Source: JBEKZQ01 sp049509675 (GTDB lineage Bacteria; Planctomycetota; Planctomycetia; Pirellulales; Thermoguttaceae). From it: DNA of 7,666 nucleotides. The stretch covers positions 1-7,666 of the forward strand of contig JBEKZQ010000429.1 of the NCBI GenBank assembly GCA_049509675.1. The letters are read 5' to 3'. This document shows, piece by piece, positions 6,969 through 7,666 of this stretch. Made by a program: the position numbers and the translations under genes. Under the pieces are notes generated by a model. That model made no database searches. It was not told the origin of the DNA and was given only the letters and a program-made list of their open reading frames with translations. How positions within the stretch are numbered: position 1 is the first letter of the stretch; every line of letters begins with the position of its first letter.

Positions 6969-7377
6969 TTACCTCCGGGGATGAGAAGGAAAGGAAGAAC
7001 GAAGCTTTTGGAAACGGCGTTCGCCCTCCTGGACCCGCGCGACTTCGATGCTATCGATGAGATTCAGGATCTGACGCTCCAACCGCAAGAGTTGAGTCCG
7101 CGCCTGGCGAAACTGCCGGTAGTCGTCGGTGAGTTTGAACCTGCTCCGGCGACGGCGTGATGTTTTGGGGCCGGCCTTGGCCGCGGTAGCTCAGCACGGT
7201 GCTGGCGTGGGGTTCGCCCCGGGCGCAGTGGCAGGTAGGCTTTCCACAGCGGCGGCGGAGAGTGTACACAGAGCCGGGCAGAAGCGGCTCCCGCCCGAGG
7301 AATGTCTCCAAGAGGGCCGGGAGTTTTTGCTGGAGTTCGTGGAGTTGCTGACGCAAGGAACTGAGGTTGAGGGACAT
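6969..7377 (-). pseudogene. IS accessory protein with CGKPTCHC motif (DUF6788-like), frameshifted
   Basis: This is the first gene of the IS, ahead of the transposase. From ATG 7377 the frame gives MSLNLSSLRQQLHELQQKLP, then GSVYTLRRRCGKPTCHCARG, with C44, C49 and C51 able to bind metal. It resembles small zinc-ribbon-like proteins (DUF6788 type, from memory) that accompany some transposases; their function is not known. After Val80, near GTTC at 7137-7140, the frame is lost and ends at 7051 after unlike-protein sequence. The next frame continues KLTDDYRQFRQARTQLLRL and ILNLIDSIEVARVQEGE to a TAA at 6969, restoring about 135 residues with the expected helical tail. One extra T would explain it. 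Start 7377 is preferred over upstream Met codons because the promoter -10 box lies at 7424-7429. No clear ribosome site precedes it. Confidence 0.7.
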
Positions 7378-7423
7378 GGCGTGGGCTGCGAGAACACGAG
7401 GGAACGGCTGCTGTCTGTGTATC

Positions 7424-7451
7424 ATTATATATATTAACACACAGACATCAA
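7424..7451 (-). promoter_or_regulatory. Likely promoter of the IS genes
   Basis: On the minus strand TTGATG (7446-7451) and a perfect TATAAT (7424-7429) are separated by 16 bases in a sharply AT-rich patch within GC-rich sequence. Transcription would start near 7417, about 40 bases before the accessory gene ATG at 7377. The match is to the sigma-70 consensus; promoter use in the host is not known. Confidence 0.6.
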
Positions 7452-7644
7452 GGCCTTCGCCAAAAAAATTCCAGCCGGGGCAAAAATCGCGAAAAGGGGC
7501 GACGAAGGTGGAAAAGAGAGAGCCGGCACGACGCCAAAGGCCGGCACGGGCCGCGCCGTCGCAAACAGCGGCAAAATGGGCCTTGAGTCGCCCCTGAGCC
7601 CGCGGACGCACCTCGTGGCTTCCTACGCGGCCGCCGCGCAGCCA
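7452..7644. other. Non-coding subterminal region of the right IS end
   Basis: This GC-rich sequence lies between the promoter and the right inverted repeat. The open frame that crosses it on the minus strand is only an upstream extension of the accessory gene and lies before the promoter. A GGCGGCC block (minus strand, 7629-7635) sits about 30 bases from this end, mirrored by one about 28 bases from the left end. This might be a second transposase contact or simply reflect base composition. Confidence 0.35.
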
Positions 7645-7665
7645 CCGCTTACGTCTGAATCACAG
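7645..7665 (-). repeat. Right terminal inverted repeat of the IS
   Basis: 21 bases ending GTCTGAATCACAG, the exact reverse complement of 5184-5204. It is the promoter-proximal end of the element. A single base follows before the window ends. Confidence 0.92.
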
Positions 7666-7666
7666 C

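Larger units (their letters stand above)
5184..7665 (-). mobile_element. Complete IS4-family insertion sequence, 2482 bp, two genes
   Basis: The element is bounded by perfect 21-bp inverted repeats beginning CTGTGATTCAGACGTAAGCG at the left and read in reverse complement at the right. The bases just outside the repeats differ (T left, G on the inverted right), so the match ends exactly there. Inside are a promoter, a small accessory gene and a DDE transposase, all on the minus strand, filling most of the element. Family placement rests on the transposase R-x3-E-x6-K signature and the long insertion between the second Asp and the Glu. Only one base lies beyond the right repeat, so a target-site duplication cannot be tested. 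The left flank ends in CCCCCCAT. Both genes carry a frameshift, so this copy may be unable to move by itself. Confidence 0.85.

Noticed and set aside
7378..7611. Upstream extension of the IS accessory gene to Met codons at 7425 and 7611
   Set aside because: The extension contains the -10 and -35 boxes, and family-like sequence begins only at ATG 7377.
1..7666. CRISPR arrays, tRNA or rRNA genes, riboswitches
   Set aside because: I saw no regularly spaced direct repeats, no cloverleaf-like sequence and no rRNA signature on either strand.

Overview
The window looks like a piece of a planctomycete-type genome, moderately GC-rich. The clue is a serine/threonine kinase with the N-terminal helical segment, the kinase domain and the degenerate receiver tail typical of Planctomycetes. 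This is an inference from protein style; no rRNA or tRNA is present to confirm it.

Left part, bases 1 to 3371, plus strand: three tightly packed genes that read as one operon, entering from outside the window. The first is the C-terminal three quarters or so of a DndD-like coiled-coil ATPase. The second, overlapping it by ATGA, is a 148-residue protein resembling the small Dnd-associated protein 4 family. The third, 9 bases further on, is a 457-residue radical SAM enzyme with a CX3CX2C cluster. DndD-type ATPases belong to DNA phosphorothioation and related phage-defence systems. A radical SAM gene in the same operon is not part of the standard dndBCDE set, so this is the best candidate here for an undescribed modification or defence system. 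The genes upstream, off the window, would decide it.

Middle, 3372 to 5183: a short convergent gap with a hairpin, then a serine/threonine kinase on the minus strand, and its upstream region with an imperfect palindrome.

Right part, 5184 to 7665: a complete insertion sequence of 2482 bp bounded by perfect 21-bp inverted repeats. It carries two minus-strand genes, a small cysteine-containing accessory protein followed by an IS4-family DDE transposase, translationally coupled, with a recognisable promoter. Both genes are interrupted by a one-base (+1) frameshift. Restoring the frame in the transposase recovers an exact R-x3-E-x6-K motif. The copy is therefore either decaying, mis-sequenced or, less likely, dependent on recoding.

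The three parts appear functionally independent: a modification/defence operon, a housekeeping-style signalling kinase, and a mobile element inserted in the region upstream of the kinase.
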